A DNA stretch of 64,000 nucleotides from Paenibacillus sp. FSL H8-0079 (GTDB lineage Bacteria; Bacillota; Bacilli; Paenibacillales; Paenibacillaceae): assembly GCF_037991315.1 (NCBI RefSeq), contig NZ_CP150300.1:4774001-4838000 (forward strand). Reading direction: 5' to 3'. How positions within the stretch are numbered: position 1 is the stretch's first letter; each line of letters opens with the position of its first letter. The translations under genes were made by a program, and so were the position numbers. The notes under the pieces are model-generated. The model saw only the letters and a list, made by a program, of their open reading frames with translations. It had not been told where the DNA came from and did not search any database. This document shows, piece after piece, positions 27,224 through 36,925 of the stretch.

Positions 27224-28180
27224 CGATAAATCGTTCCTCTCCATATGTTGATAATGATTATCATATTCATTACCAATATAACCTTGTCCTCTGCGTTCTG
27301 CATTAGACAATCTAAGCCTGGTTATAGGACGATCCATTCTTTTGGTTTGATCACGAGCTTCTGACCTATAATTACCGGGTGTCACTCCCACCGTCTTTTT
27401 GAAAATGCGGATAAAGTAAGATAAATCCGTGTAACCCACGCCCGACGCCACTTCCTGTAAAGAAGCCTCTGTTTGTTCCAGCAATTCACAGGCCATTTCC
27501 ATTCGAACTTGAATCAGATAATCAATGAGACTATTTCCGGTCTTATTTTTGAACTGTTTTGCCACATAAGGAGCACTATAATTAAGCCGCTCAGCAACCG
27601 TGGATAACGTAATTGATTCCCTGTAATGTTCGCGGATGTATTGAGTAGCTTGCTCAACTAGATCAGGTTTAACATTAGCTTCCGTATGTATCTTCCATTG
27701 TCTCTCAACTTCGTACGCAAACTGATACAACTGCGATTTCACCTGCAATCGTTCGAGTGAGTTAGGCTTCAGCCATATGTGAAGCATTTTCTTCAGTTGA
27801 AGCAGTAATTCAACCGGATCATTGGGAGCAAAAGCATATTGCCTTTGAAATGGATTGCTGCTCTTATATTGTCTCTGGACAGATGGTAGAGCCGTGTTGG
27901 AGAGAGAAGTTTTATATAACACCAGATAGTATTCCATTCTCTCTCTAACCGGACCGATGTCCAGACGACCTCCCTTCCCACTATGGATGATATAAAAACG
28001 TTCAACATCATGCGTCACACCATCGAGCCGAAAACAAGCGGTACCACGAGCAATATATAGATATCCAGATGTAGGAAAACGATAGGAACTCAACGCTTCC
28101 CCTGGATTCAGAAACTTATAGCGAATATCCATGAGTTGAATATTGGTATAATCCCATAACATTAAATCATCGTCGTTCAA
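26228..28180 (-). CDS. AraC regulator continuous in frame with a siderophore-binding lipoprotein
   Basis: A 650-codon frame from TTG 28180. It has a cupin-like domain (about 5-100), an AraC DNA-binding domain (about 170-270: TVAERLNYSAPYVAKQFKN; LQEVASGVGYTDLSYFIRIF), a basic linker, an internal lipoprotein signal peptide with lipobox VSAC, and a FecB-like domain to the end. It is a paralogue of the 19641 gene over the whole length, linker included. The TTG is chosen because AAAGGGGG lies 7 nt upstream. The frame runs on to an ATG at 28228, but those codons overlap a Fur box and have no binding site. No stop or frameshift separates the two halves. Confidence 0.8.
   Translation of the reverse strand: MNDDDLMLWDYTNIQLMDIRYKFLNPGEALSSYRFPTSGYLYIARGTACFRLDGVTHDVERFYIIHSGKGGRLDIGPVRERMEYYLVLYKTSLSNTALPSVQRQYKSSNPFQRQYAFAPNDPVELLLQLKKMLHIWLKPNSLERLQVKSQLYQFAYEVERQWKIHTEANVKPDLVEQATQYIREHYRESITLSTVAERLNYSAPYVAKQFKNKTGNSLIDYLIQVRMEMACELLEQTEASLQEVASGVGYTDLSYFIRIFKKTVGVTPGNYRSEARDQTKRMDRPITRLRLSNAERRGQGYIGNEYDNHYQHMERNDLSMYRNTKVSLGAVMLLCLTIMVSACAPAGGNTSTTSTSTVETQTSQQASTTPSERLYTDNQGHEVSIPEKPQRVVLQGNSIGDLLALGVQPVGVDRRFITNSAYEDKEITPAEDIGFPTSFEKILSLEPDLTMLGYVLDKQYDEISKISPTVVFDQNLPLNERLPVIGEIVGRQDEAKQLLADYNVKAEKMWSEVRDQGQVAEGETAVVLMYYWDRTMYLMKTGGVPELLYQPQGYQMSEKVKGIEPAAGSPFIEISPELMHEMLVGDHLFVLYPENDEAESSFKELLETPLWKKLPAVQSGKVTFIESKWNYEDMLTSDMLLDEFPKMIAE
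27249..27263. promoter_or_regulatory. Perfect Fur box inside the second AraC/lipoprotein frame
   Basis: TGATAATGATTATCA as written on the plus strand is a full 7-1-7 site. In the minus-strand frame it is read as YDNHYQH, the same peptide core as in the paralogue. Confidence 0.8.
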
Positions 28181-28212
28181 AATAATGCCCCCTTTCCTAT
28201 GGGAAGTATAAT

Positions 28213-28227
28213 TGATAACAATTATCA
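28213..28227. promoter_or_regulatory. Fur box before the second AraC/lipoprotein gene
   Basis: TGATAACAATTATCA matches 13 of 14 specified positions and lies 33 nt before the TTG start at 28180. Confidence 0.75.
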
Positions 28228-28415
28228 TTTACAACAAATTTTTAACTGCTACATCCTTCGTTTAGTTCAAAACGAAAGATTTTCGATTTCATAGATATAT
28301 CGACATTCAACATATCTTCATTCAAGCTTCATTCTTTCCCTTCACTTCTATAGTACGATTATGTAGACTTTCCAATGAAGTACAGACACTGCAATTCCAC
28401 AAGGAGGATTTCCAT

Positions 28416-29135
28416 ATGAAAAGTTATCTCGTGTTCGGTGCAAGCAAAGGATTAGGAGATGCCTTCGTCAGAGGTGTGCCCGAACAAGGCGATAAAGTCT
28501 GGGTCGTTTCTCGAAGCAGACCGGAAAGCCTGGATTTGAGTGATGGTGTACAGCGGAGATGGATACAGGCAGATCTTTCTGAGCTGAATGCCGCCACCAT
28601 TGTCACGGACCAGTTGAAGAATGAACCTTTGGATGTACTCATATACAATGTAGGCATTTGGGAGAAAGAAGGCTTCGAGGATCACTATACGTTCGATAAA
28701 GACGAGCCTGCGGACATCAGTCATCTGATCCATGTTAATATCACTTCAACCATCGTATGTATTCAAGCATTATTGCCTCATCTACGACAATCTGCAGCGG
28801 GAAAAATCATTCTCATTGGTTCAACAGCCGGTCTGAATAATGCCAATAGTACACAAGTTTCTTTTGTCGCCTCCAAGTTTGCCATTCGCGGAATCACAGA
28901 GGCTCTGAGAGAACATACCCGACATGACGGCATTGCCGTTACATGTATTAACCCCGGAGAGCTGGCAGCGGAGATCCCTTATGAAGAAGGACCGGATCGA
29001 GCTCTTGCTGAGTATGACGGGACACGTATTCCACTTCAGGACATGGTTTCTATCGTTCGTTGTATCGTGAATTTATCCAAAGCAGCTTGTGTAAAAGAGA
29101 TCAACATGCCAGCACTAACGGATATGAACACCTAG
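28416..29135 (+). CDS. SDR-family protein with the catalytic Tyr replaced by Phe
   Basis: A 239-residue short-chain dehydrogenase/reductase fold. The cofactor glycine motif is GASKGLG (8-14), the YNVG block replaces NNAG (77-80), and Ser136 is in place (IGSTAG). The YxxxK catalytic pair reads FVASK (150-154), so the proton-donating Tyr is Phe. It may be inactive as a dehydrogenase, use another donor, or act as a binding protein or regulator of the NmrA sort. AAGGAGG lies 9 nt before the ATG. It stands alone, divergent from the AraC/lipoprotein gene. Confidence 0.82.
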   Translation: MKSYLVFGASKGLGDAFVRGVPEQGDKVWVVSRSRPESLDLSDGVQRRWIQADLSELNAATIVTDQLKNEPLDVLIYNVGIWEKEGFEDHYTFDKDEPADISHLIHVNITSTIVCIQALLPHLRQSAAGKIILIGSTAGLNNANSTQVSFVASKFAIRGITEALREHTRHDGIAVTCINPGELAAEIPYEEGPDRALAEYDGTRIPLQDMVSIVRCIVNLSKAACVKEINMPALTDMNT

Positions 29136-29172
29136 CTAGAATAAGAATATTCCAATACTTAACGGTACAGAA

Positions 29173-29207
29173 AAAAGCCCGCTTCTCTTAAATGAGGGCG
29201 GGCTTTT
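29173..29207. terminator. Bidirectional terminator
   Basis: AAAAGCCCGC and GCGGGCTTTT arms lie between convergent genes. Confidence 0.8.
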
Positions 29208-29231
29208 GGCACAGTTTAACGGGCAATGCAT

Positions 29232-30977
29232 TTAAATGTTAAACCCTTTTACAATGTCGTTAAGACGTAATGCACTTTCCTTCACTTGATCCGACTGACT
29301 CGTTACTTGCAGTGATTGCTCAGTAGAGGACACCATATGTTCAGCAATATGCTGACTCGACGCAGCGGATTGCTCACTGGCCGTCGCGATCTCATGAATG
29401 GCTCTCACCAAAGTTTCAACGGTTTCATTCACCTGTCGCGCCGTCGTGTGGAGGTCATTCACCGTGTTGGCTTGTTCAACTGCATGGGTGTAATACTCAT
29501 CTGCCGTATCTTCCAACAGTTTATAGTCACTGCCCACCTGGTTGAACATAAAGGTAAGCATTTCCTTCGCGCTAGAAGACAGAAGAGCTACAGACTCTGT
29601 AACTTCACTTGTGACATGCCGGATCTCGTCTGCAGCTTGTCTGGAGCCATCTGCCAATTTTCGGATCTCCTCAGCTACAACCGCAAAGCCACGTCCTGCT
29701 TCACCTGCACGAGCCGCTTCAATGGAAGCATTCAATGCGAGCAAGTTGGTCTGCGAGGTAATATCCAGAATGGACTGGGACAGAACACCGATCTGGTCCA
29801 CTGCATGGGCACGCTCCAACGCATCATTCATCTTCACACTTGCACTGGTATACATATCCTGTGCTGCCTTACTAGACACACTAGCCTCCTGCTTCAGAAC
29901 CTCAGCTTTGCCGCTAGTAACATTAGCAGACTCAGCCTTCTCCTTGGTACGGGCGGAGATGTATTCAGCTGCTCGAAGGACCTCATTAACGGATTGATTC
30001 ATATTCTCCGTATATGCAGAAGTCTCTTCCATCGTTGCTGACAACTCTTCTACCGTTGCAGATACCTCACGTATACGCTCATTGAGTTCCGACATGTTCT
30101 GATTCGTGAGGTCACTCATCTCATTGATCTGCTGAGACTCATTCACCACACTTGTAATTACATTCGAAGTGGAACCCGTCATTTTATGAATGGCACGAGC
30201 AATGACACTAATTTCATTCTGACCTTGAAGCAACTGGGGAGCAATGGTAGCTGACAGGTTGCCCTGCGTAATCTCTTCACAGTAACTATTGATTGCACGC
30301 ATCCGAGAGCGAATATTTCGAATCGTCAGATAAGACACAACGACCAGAATGAACAGTGAAGTGAGAAGCACAATGCCAAGAAACAGCGCTGTATCTCGAA
30401 TGGTGTCTTGGGTTTGCGCATATAAATTCGCAGATTCTTCTTCATTATATGTACTTAACTTCGTAACCGTTTCCACAATAGCTGTACTGCTTTTGTTAAT
30501 TCGGTCTCTCTCTTCATCATCATAAGTACCCGTTGTTTTCTTGACGTTCATGATCTGTTCAATGTCCTGGTCGTAAACTTCCAGCTTCGCCTTGAGATCA
30601 TTAAAGATTTCTTGTTCTGTTGTATCAAGAGTTCTTGCGGAAAACTCGTCCATCCCACCCATAACCTTTTTCTTGTTCTTCTGAACTTGCTCATACTGCT
30701 TGTCCGTATATTCTTGCTTATCGAGAAGCTTGGTATAGTTGGCACGCATATTATAGAAGTCAGCCTTAATCTCCAAAATATTAGTCTGATGCAAGAATCG
30801 ATCTGTATATAACGCGCCCTGTGCCAGTCTTACATCATTCATGCCAAATATGCCGAATAGAAATAATACAACGAGTCCAATCAAACTAACGGCAATCATT
30901 AATATCAAGGTTGTCGTTATCTTCAGCTGTTGAATCCCTCTCCCCCTTAATTTATTACTCTCTGATTTCTTAGCCAT
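29232..30977 (-). CDS. Methyl-accepting chemotaxis protein (four-helix-bundle sensor)
   Basis: A 581-residue chemoreceptor. Membrane helices lie at about 22-46 and 193-215 and frame an extracellular, mostly helical sensor of about 150 residues (4HB_MCP-like). A HAMP domain (about 215-268) and a cytoplasmic signalling domain follow. The conserved hairpin tip that contacts CheA/CheW is visible as [20 protein letters not shown]. It transmits an unknown chemical signal to the flagellar motor. No chemotaxis partner genes adjoin it, but a second chemoreceptor is divergent 268 bp away. Confidence 0.9.
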   Translation of the reverse strand: MAKKSESNKLRGRGIQQLKITTTLILMIAVSLIGLVVLFLFGIFGMNDVRLAQGALYTDRFLHQTNILEIKADFYNMRANYTKLLDKQEYTDKQYEQVQKNKKKVMGGMDEFSARTLDTTEQEIFNDLKAKLEVYDQDIEQIMNVKKTTGTYDDEERDRINKSSTAIVETVTKLSTYNEEESANLYAQTQDTIRDTALFLGIVLLTSLFILVVVSYLTIRNIRSRMRAINSYCEEITQGNLSATIAPQLLQGQNEISVIARAIHKMTGSTSNVITSVVNESQQINEMSDLTNQNMSELNERIREVSATVEELSATMEETSAYTENMNQSVNEVLRAAEYISARTKEKAESANVTSGKAEVLKQEASVSSKAAQDMYTSASVKMNDALERAHAVDQIGVLSQSILDITSQTNLLALNASIEAARAGEAGRGFAVVAEEIRKLADGSRQAADEIRHVTSEVTESVALLSSSAKEMLTFMFNQVGSDYKLLEDTADEYYTHAVEQANTVNDLHTTARQVNETVETLVRAIHEIATASEQSAASSQHIAEHMVSSTEQSLQVTSQSDQVKESALRLNDIVKGFNI

Positions 30978-31245
30978 TCATGCTCCTCCGGTTCTCCATA
31001 GGTCTATATTTCACAACGTGATACTTATAGTATCGGTGTGTAGTGGTCTCAATTGTTAGCTGCATGTAAAGTTCTGTATCGTTCTGTCCCCACTATGATG
31101 TCACTTCCATACCTTCTCGATCCGATCTTATTCCCATTTCTGTTGATTTTTTTCGTTTAGCCTACAGGAATCTACATAATTATATATATTATTCCGACAT
31201 ATAATTAGAAGCTTTTAGCTTAATACACATCTGGGGAGATGGAAC

Positions 31246-33318
31246 ATGTCAAACATTTTAAGGAATCGGGTATTAAAGAAAACACGAACATCCAGCATCG
31301 CGAACACATTATCCATTGTGCTATTGGTCATTATCGTGGTCGTCTTTGCCGTTCTGGGGACGTTCATGTATTCAAGCACACAAAACATTTTGGTCAAACA
31401 ACAGGAGTCTATGCTTCAGACCAAGACACAAGCGATTGTAAGTGAGTTCGATGCATTATTCAAAGAAAAAGGTTCACTGGTCAAGCAAATGTCTACCAAT
31501 AAGTTATTTCGACAATACATAGAAACGACCGAATCGGCAGAGGTTGCAGCCAGTTCCACATACGCAGCGGAAACTCAGGAAACACTCGCAGCCATCGTTA
31601 AGGAAGAGCCTTCGTTCGCCGATGCCTGGATCGCAGGTTTAGGAGGTAAAGGCTTCTGGCTGCAAAATGATGGTGCGGCTTCCGCCCCGGATTTTGATAT
31701 CCAAACACGCCCATACTATAATCCGGCTGTAGCCGCAGACGGGTTATATTTCTCTGATCCGTACATTGATCTTGCAACAGGCAGTGTGCTCATGGGCATA
31801 TTCTATCCAATCAAAGATGACAATGGTCAGCTTATTGGATTTGCCGCGGCTGATATTGCATTCAAGGATATCCCGGCCATTATGGAGAGCTACTCACTGG
31901 GAAGCACGGGTTACTCCATTCTACTTTCCAAGTCCGGAGATATTCTCTACCATCCGGATCAGGAGAAAGTTTTGAAAGAAAAGATTACGGACACGACTGG
32001 CGGTATTGGGGACATCGGCAAAAAGATGATCGCTGGGGAATCCGGTGTGCAGTTGATTAATGACAATGGGGAAAGTCGTTATATCGGCTACGCAACCAGT
32101 AAAGATACAGGGTGGTCAGTAGGTCTAACCATATCCGAGAAAGAAGTTCTCGCGGAATTAAAAACATTTACATGGATTACGCTTGGCGGATTTGCCGCTG
32201 CTACCATTCTGCTCGTGATCATCAGTTACATTACACTTCGTTACCTCTTGAGATCGATTCCACAGCTGCTTACCAAGATCAAGTTGATTGAACAAGGCGA
32301 TCTGACAGTTCAGCTGGATGCGAATTCCAATAATGAGATCGGACAGATTGCTCAGGGATTGAATTCCATGGTGCAGAAGATTCAAGGCATGTTACAGATG
32401 GTCGGCAGCTCGGCGCATGTCCTGAATCAGTCGTCTAATGATCTGCAATCCATATCTTCAAGAACAGCAGGGACCATGAACGACACGTCTACAGCCATCA
32501 ATGAAATTGCTAATGCAACCAATTATCAATCGATTGAGACAGAAAATATTTTACGCAAAACAGGTTCATTATCGAATCAAATCGATGAAATCGCGACGGA
32601 TGCTCAAGCGATCGAGACGATGGTGCAGACATCTGTTGATCAGAGCGGCCAAGGACTCTTAGTCGTTGAACAACTCTCCAAATGGGCTGAGGAGAACCAC
32701 AATTCTACACAGGCGATGTCCTCCATTATTCAGGAGATTGATCTGAGTCGTAATGAAATATCCAGTTTTGTGGATACCGTAAAACAAATTGCTTCACAAA
32801 CCAACCTGCTGGCACTCAATGCATCGATTGAAGCTGCACGTGCTGGGGAACAGGGCAGAGGTTTTGCTGTCGTGGCCGAAGAAGTGCGCAAGCTTGCAGA
32901 ACAAACTGCGATGGCGACAGAAGAAATCAACAAGAAGGTACGTGTGATTGAAGAGAAAACCAACATCTCGGTTGAACATACCGTGCGCGGCATGAAAATT
33001 GCGGATGAAAATGCCAAATCCGTAGAGGACACGAAACAAGTCTTCTTCAGTATTAACAAGGACCTGGAAGATTTGAAATTACGCATGGTCCAGATTACTG
33101 GCAATACAACCAATGTTCATAAGCACAAAGATGAGATTTTCCAGGCGCTGGAGATTATCTCCTCGACAACAGAAGAGAACTCTGCTTCAACAGAAGAAGT
33201 TAGCGCCAGCACACAAGAACAATTGGATAGTATTGAACAGGTGGCTGATCTTTCGAAGCAGTTGAATCAGTTATCCAATAAATTGCAAGACGAATTGAGC
33301 CAGTTCAAGGTTGAATAG
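31246..33318 (+). CDS. Methyl-accepting chemotaxis protein with dCache sensor
   Basis: A 690-residue chemoreceptor. Membrane helices at about 23-45 and 306-331 enclose an extracellular double-Cache domain (about 60-295, with [23 protein letters not shown] typical of Cache ligand pockets; binding residues R and Y in that block). HAMP (about 332-385) and the signalling domain follow, with the tip [20 protein letters not shown]. dCache domains usually bind amino acids or small organic acids; the actual ligand is unknown. Confidence 0.9.
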   Translation: MSNILRNRVLKKTRTSSIANTLSIVLLVIIVVVFAVLGTFMYSSTQNILVKQQESMLQTKTQAIVSEFDALFKEKGSLVKQMSTNKLFRQYIETTESAEVAASSTYAAETQETLAAIVKEEPSFADAWIAGLGGKGFWLQNDGAASAPDFDIQTRPYYNPAVAADGLYFSDPYIDLATGSVLMGIFYPIKDDNGQLIGFAAADIAFKDIPAIMESYSLGSTGYSILLSKSGDILYHPDQEKVLKEKITDTTGGIGDIGKKMIAGESGVQLINDNGESRYIGYATSKDTGWSVGLTISEKEVLAELKTFTWITLGGFAAATILLVIISYITLRYLLRSIPQLLTKIKLIEQGDLTVQLDANSNNEIGQIAQGLNSMVQKIQGMLQMVGSSAHVLNQSSNDLQSISSRTAGTMNDTSTAINEIANATNYQSIETENILRKTGSLSNQIDEIATDAQAIETMVQTSVDQSGQGLLVVEQLSKWAEENHNSTQAMSSIIQEIDLSRNEISSFVDTVKQIASQTNLLALNASIEAARAGEQGRGFAVVAEEVRKLAEQTAMATEEINKKVRVIEEKTNISVEHTVRGMKIADENAKSVEDTKQVFFSINKDLEDLKLRMVQITGNTTNVHKHKDEIFQALEIISSTTEENSASTEEVSASTQEQLDSIEQVADLSKQLNQLSNKLQDELSQFKVE

Positions 33319-33414
33319 CATAAGTGACTATCTCCCTCCTCTTCTCATTTGCGCCTGATCCATTTATTATAAATAGATATGTGTGTACGAAGAGGATTGG
33401 AGGAATACATCATC

Positions 33415-34587
33415 ATGAACTTTGCTAAACGTATGGAGCACTTCAGTGAAGGGATCTTCACCCGGTTGCTGGAGATCAAACGCCAGCGCCTGGAGAATGG
33501 GCAACCTGTCATCGATCTCAGTGTAGGTACACCAAATATTCCACCTGCGCAGCATATCATCACTGCACTATGTGAAGCTGCTGCTGACCCGTTGAACTAT
33601 ATATACGCGGTGAATGACCAGAGTGAGCTGCTGCAAGCTACAAGTGAGTGGTACAAGCAGCGCTATCAGGTCGAATTGGACCCGAAGACACAGGTCTGCT
33701 CCTTACTCGGTTCACAAGAGGGACTGGCGCATATCTCCCTCTCCATCGTGGACGAAGGAGATCTCGTTCTGGTACCTGATCCCTGCTATCCTGTCTTCGC
33801 CGATGGACCTTTATTGGCCGGAGCAGAGCTGTATTATATGCCGCAAAAAGAAGAAAACGGATATGTTATTCAGCTTGAGGATATTCCGGAAGATATCGCT
33901 CATCGAGCGAAATTCATGCTGGTCTCCTATCCCAACAATCCGACAACAGCGATGGCACCGGATCAGTTCTATCTTGATCTGATTGCCTTTGCCAAGAAGT
34001 ATGATATTATCGTGCTCCACGATAACGCGTACAGTGAACTTGTATTTGACGGAAAGTCATGTGGAAGCTTCCTCGCGTTTCCTGGCGCTATGGACGTCGG
34101 TGTGGAATTCAATTCCTTATCCAAAACCTATGGCCTGGCCGGAGCCCGAATTGGCTTCTGTGTGGGCAATGCAGCTATGGTCGCCATGATGAAAAAGCTA
34201 AAATCCAATATGGATTACGGCATGTTCCTACCGATCCAAAAAGCAGCGATTGCTGCCATAACCGGAGATCAATCCGAGGTTGAACGGGTCAGAGCGATCT
34301 ATGAACAGCGCAGAGACATCCTCTGTGAGGGCTTCAGCAATCTCGGTTGGCCGATTGCCAAACCTGAAGCGACCATGTTCATCTGGAGCCGGATTCCGGC
34401 GCACTACGACAGCTCGGAGCAATTCGCCATGGATCTGGTTACACATACGGGAGTCATCGCAACGCCAGGAAGTGCCTTTGGCCCTTCAGGTGAAGGTTAT
34501 GTGCGATTCGCCCTCGTTCAAGATCATGAGATATTACAGCAAGCCGTACAGTCAGTCGATGACAGCGGGATTCTGAAATCCAGCTAA
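33415..34587 (+). CDS. Class I/II pyridoxal-phosphate aminotransferase (DapL/AspC-like)
   Basis: A 390-residue fold-type I aminotransferase. The internal aldimine lysine is in SLSKTYGLAGARIGF, the PLP-contact Asn/Tyr block is SYPNNPTTAM and HDNAYSEL, and an Arg near the C-terminus (YVRFALV) should bind the substrate carboxylate. Sequence style resembles LL-diaminopimelate and related aminotransferases, but the substrate is not certain. The ATG at 33415 follows GGAGG by 11 nt; the frame opens 36 nt earlier without a binding site. Confidence 0.85.
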   Translation: MNFAKRMEHFSEGIFTRLLEIKRQRLENGQPVIDLSVGTPNIPPAQHIITALCEAAADPLNYIYAVNDQSELLQATSEWYKQRYQVELDPKTQVCSLLGSQEGLAHISLSIVDEGDLVLVPDPCYPVFADGPLLAGAELYYMPQKEENGYVIQLEDIPEDIAHRAKFMLVSYPNNPTTAMAPDQFYLDLIAFAKKYDIIVLHDNAYSELVFDGKSCGSFLAFPGAMDVGVEFNSLSKTYGLAGARIGFCVGNAAMVAMMKKLKSNMDYGMFLPIQKAAIAAITGDQSEVERVRAIYEQRRDILCEGFSNLGWPIAKPEATMFIWSRIPAHYDSSEQFAMDLVTHTGVIATPGSAFGPSGEGYVRFALVQDHEILQQAVQSVDDSGILKSS

Positions 34588-34615
34588 CGACAGCACGATT
34601 CACATGTGCTCAACC

Positions 34616-34702
34616 CAAAATCCCCTCAAGGTACACAGGGAGTAAGAGCTTCACGCTTAATAACGTGACTCTCTATTCCCTGTAGACCTGAGGGGATTTT
34701 TT
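34616..34702 (+). terminator. Long nested hairpin ending in T-run
   Basis: AAATCCCCTCA..GG and CC.GAGGGGATTTTTT form the outer stem. An inner stem CAGGGA..GAG / CTC..TCCCTG lies within it. It is much longer than an ordinary terminator. Confidence 0.7.
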
Positions 34703-34836
34703 CATCTCCGGAGGACTAGACATTCTTTAGGTGATGCTTTGTGTGTTGTGCCAGCTAGGGGGACACAAACCATTGTCTGTACACACGGGTTTAACGAGAT
34801 CATAAGATCGTGAGATGAATGGTACCACGCGACAGC

Positions 34837-34864
34837 AAAAAGCCTGCTCCGAGAGCAGGCTTTT
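34837..34864. terminator. Terminator after the FecCD permease gene
   Basis: AAAAGCCTGCTC/GAGCAGGCTTTT is a strong stem usable on either strand; it lies just downstream of the minus-strand permease. Confidence 0.8.
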
Positions 34865-34876
34865 GGTTTTAACTAT

Positions 34877-36925
34877 TTATACAGACTTGCGCCAGTTGGA
34901 ACGATACATCAGATACAGGAAGTACGGCGTTCCGATAATCGCAATGAGTATGCCTGATGGAATCTCTGTTGGCGCCATGACGGTTCTGCCGATCGTATCG
35001 GCCAGCACCAACATGACTGCACCGGCTAATGCGGATAAAAACATCGAACGTCTTAACTTATTCCCCGTCAGTAACCGAACCATATGTGGTGCAATCAGAC
35101 CGATAAAACCAACAGTTCCTACACAAGCAACAGCACCTGCTGCAAGTAATACACCCACGGTCATGGCCAGTAATCGTGTACGGCGTACACCCAGTCCAAG
35201 TCCAGATGCACTATTGTCGTCGAATACCAACAGTTCGAATCTACGCGCCAGCCACCAGGCCACAGGTACCAGAATAACTAAAAATAATCCGATAACCTTC
35301 ACCTGTTCCCAGGTACGAGCATAGGTGCTTCCCGTCAGCCAGATATACCCGCTGCTACCGTATACGGCACCACGGACAATCAGAATCTGAATCCCTGCTC
35401 CAGCAATGGCAGACATCGCAATTCCCAGCAACACAACCGCCGAAGGGTTCAGTCCTTTCTTCCAGGCGAGGGAGAACACAACCACTGCAGCAATGGCTGC
35501 ACCGATGATTGCCGCAATTGGCAGCAAGTATATCGGAAGACCCGGCCATAAGATGATGACCATCATCGCTCCAAGCCCTGCACCTGAGGATACACCGACA
35601 ATTGAAGCATCTGCCAGCGGGTTACGTACCGCCATCTGAATGAGCACACCACTGATTGCCAGTGCTGCTCCTGCACCTGCGGCAACAAGGGTACGCGGAA
35701 TTCGAAGCTGAATCAGCGCAGAGAACAGTCCATCCGATTGGAATAGACTCGGTAACCAATCGGCCAGAGGAATTCGCATACCGCCAAACATCGTACTGAG
35801 CAAGATTAGCGCGACGGTAATGACTGAAAATAATACAGCCATTGGGCCAAATGCAAAGCGACGCGCAGCTCCTCCTGTACTCATTGAAGTGGACATGCCT
35901 GAGCCGTTCGCTGCCTTCATGCGAGTAAGGACAAGCCAGATGAGCCACGGTGCACCAATGATCGCCATAACAGCACCTGTCGGCAGCTCCATGCTGGAGT
36001 TATGCACCATTTTGGCAAGCACATCCGCCCCAACCAGGAGCGCTGCTCCCCATATGAACACACCTGGTAACAGCAATCGGTTGGAACGTACGCCACTCAA
36101 TCGAACCAGATGTGGCGCAACCAGCCCCACGAAGCCAATCGGCCCAATTACACTGACGATGACTGCAGCCAGCAGTACCGCGAGAATTAAACCACCCGCA
36201 CGAGCCAATCCAACCTTTTGCCCCAATGAAGAAGCCGTTGATTCATCCAGCTCTAGCATATCCCACTGTCTGGACAGGATTAACGCGAGAAGCGTAATAC
36301 CAATCACCCAAGGCCAAGCATAGGACACACCACTCCAGTCATTCTGGACAAGTGTTCCCGAGCCCCAAAGGAACAACCCTTGCGTCTCCATGGAGAAAAA
36401 AATATGTAATGCGCTTGTAAATGAACCGAGCACCATCGATACAATCATACCGGACAACGCAAGCCGAACCGGGCTTGATGTTCGTCCGCCGCCCATGAAA
36501 TAAGCCGCAAAGGCTGCCAGCAGACCACCAAGAGCTGCGAAGAGAAAAGGCGACTGACTTAACAGTCCTGGAAAAGCAATAACTCCCAGCACCACCACAA
36601 AGTACGCTCCTGCATTAATGCCCAGCGTATCTGAAGCAGCCAATGGATTACGAGTAATCGTTTGCAGCAAAGCACCCGCAACAGCCAGTGCGCCACCCGC
36701 AAGAATACCAATCACTGTGCGTGGCATTCGCAAATCCCAGACCATATTGTGCTCTAATGTATCCTGTCTGCCTGTAAGTGCGTCCCAAACGACATGCAAA
36801 GGAATGGATGCCTCTCCATAACACAGACTTACAAAAAAAAGCACGATGAGAGCGGTTAGACCGCCCCCATATATGCTTATTGTGCGCCAATTCATAGTTG
36901 GCTTAGATCCTTGAACCGAACTCAT
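34877..36925 (-). CDS. Double-length FecCD iron-siderophore permease
   Basis: A 682-residue inner-membrane protein made of two full FecCD/BtuC-type halves (about 10-340 and 355-680) joined by a Ser/Gly/Met-rich linker. Each half has about ten helices and the family block GxxGFxGLxxPHxxR (GPIGFVGLVAPHLVRL and GTVGFIGLIAPHMVRL), where the ATPase docks. This is the FhuB-type layout, one polypeptide replacing the usual permease pair. It overlaps the lipoprotein gene by 4 nt (ATGA), so the two are translationally coupled. No ATPase gene follows. Confidence 0.92.
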   Translation of the reverse strand: MSSVQGSKPTMNWRTISIYGGGLTALIVLFFVSLCYGEASIPLHVVWDALTGRQDTLEHNMVWDLRMPRTVIGILAGGALAVAGALLQTITRNPLAASDTLGINAGAYFVVVLGVIAFPGLLSQSPFLFAALGGLLAAFAAYFMGGGRTSSPVRLALSGMIVSMVLGSFTSALHIFFSMETQGLFLWGSGTLVQNDWSGVSYAWPWVIGITLLALILSRQWDMLELDESTASSLGQKVGLARAGGLILAVLLAAVIVSVIGPIGFVGLVAPHLVRLSGVRSNRLLLPGVFIWGAALLVGADVLAKMVHNSSMELPTGAVMAIIGAPWLIWLVLTRMKAANGSGMSTSMSTGGAARRFAFGPMAVLFSVITVALILLSTMFGGMRIPLADWLPSLFQSDGLFSALIQLRIPRTLVAAGAGAALAISGVLIQMAVRNPLADASIVGVSSGAGLGAMMVIILWPGLPIYLLPIAAIIGAAIAAVVVFSLAWKKGLNPSAVVLLGIAMSAIAGAGIQILIVRGAVYGSSGYIWLTGSTYARTWEQVKVIGLFLVILVPVAWWLARRFELLVFDDNSASGLGLGVRRTRLLAMTVGVLLAAGAVACVGTVGFIGLIAPHMVRLLTGNKLRRSMFLSALAGAVMLVLADTIGRTVMAPTEIPSGILIAIIGTPYFLYLMYRSNWRKSV

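Noticed and set aside
31150..31245. Possible sigma-D (motility) promoter before the dCache chemoreceptor
   Set aside because: TTCCGACATA only loosely resembles the sigma-D -10 and no TAAA -35 sits at the right distance.
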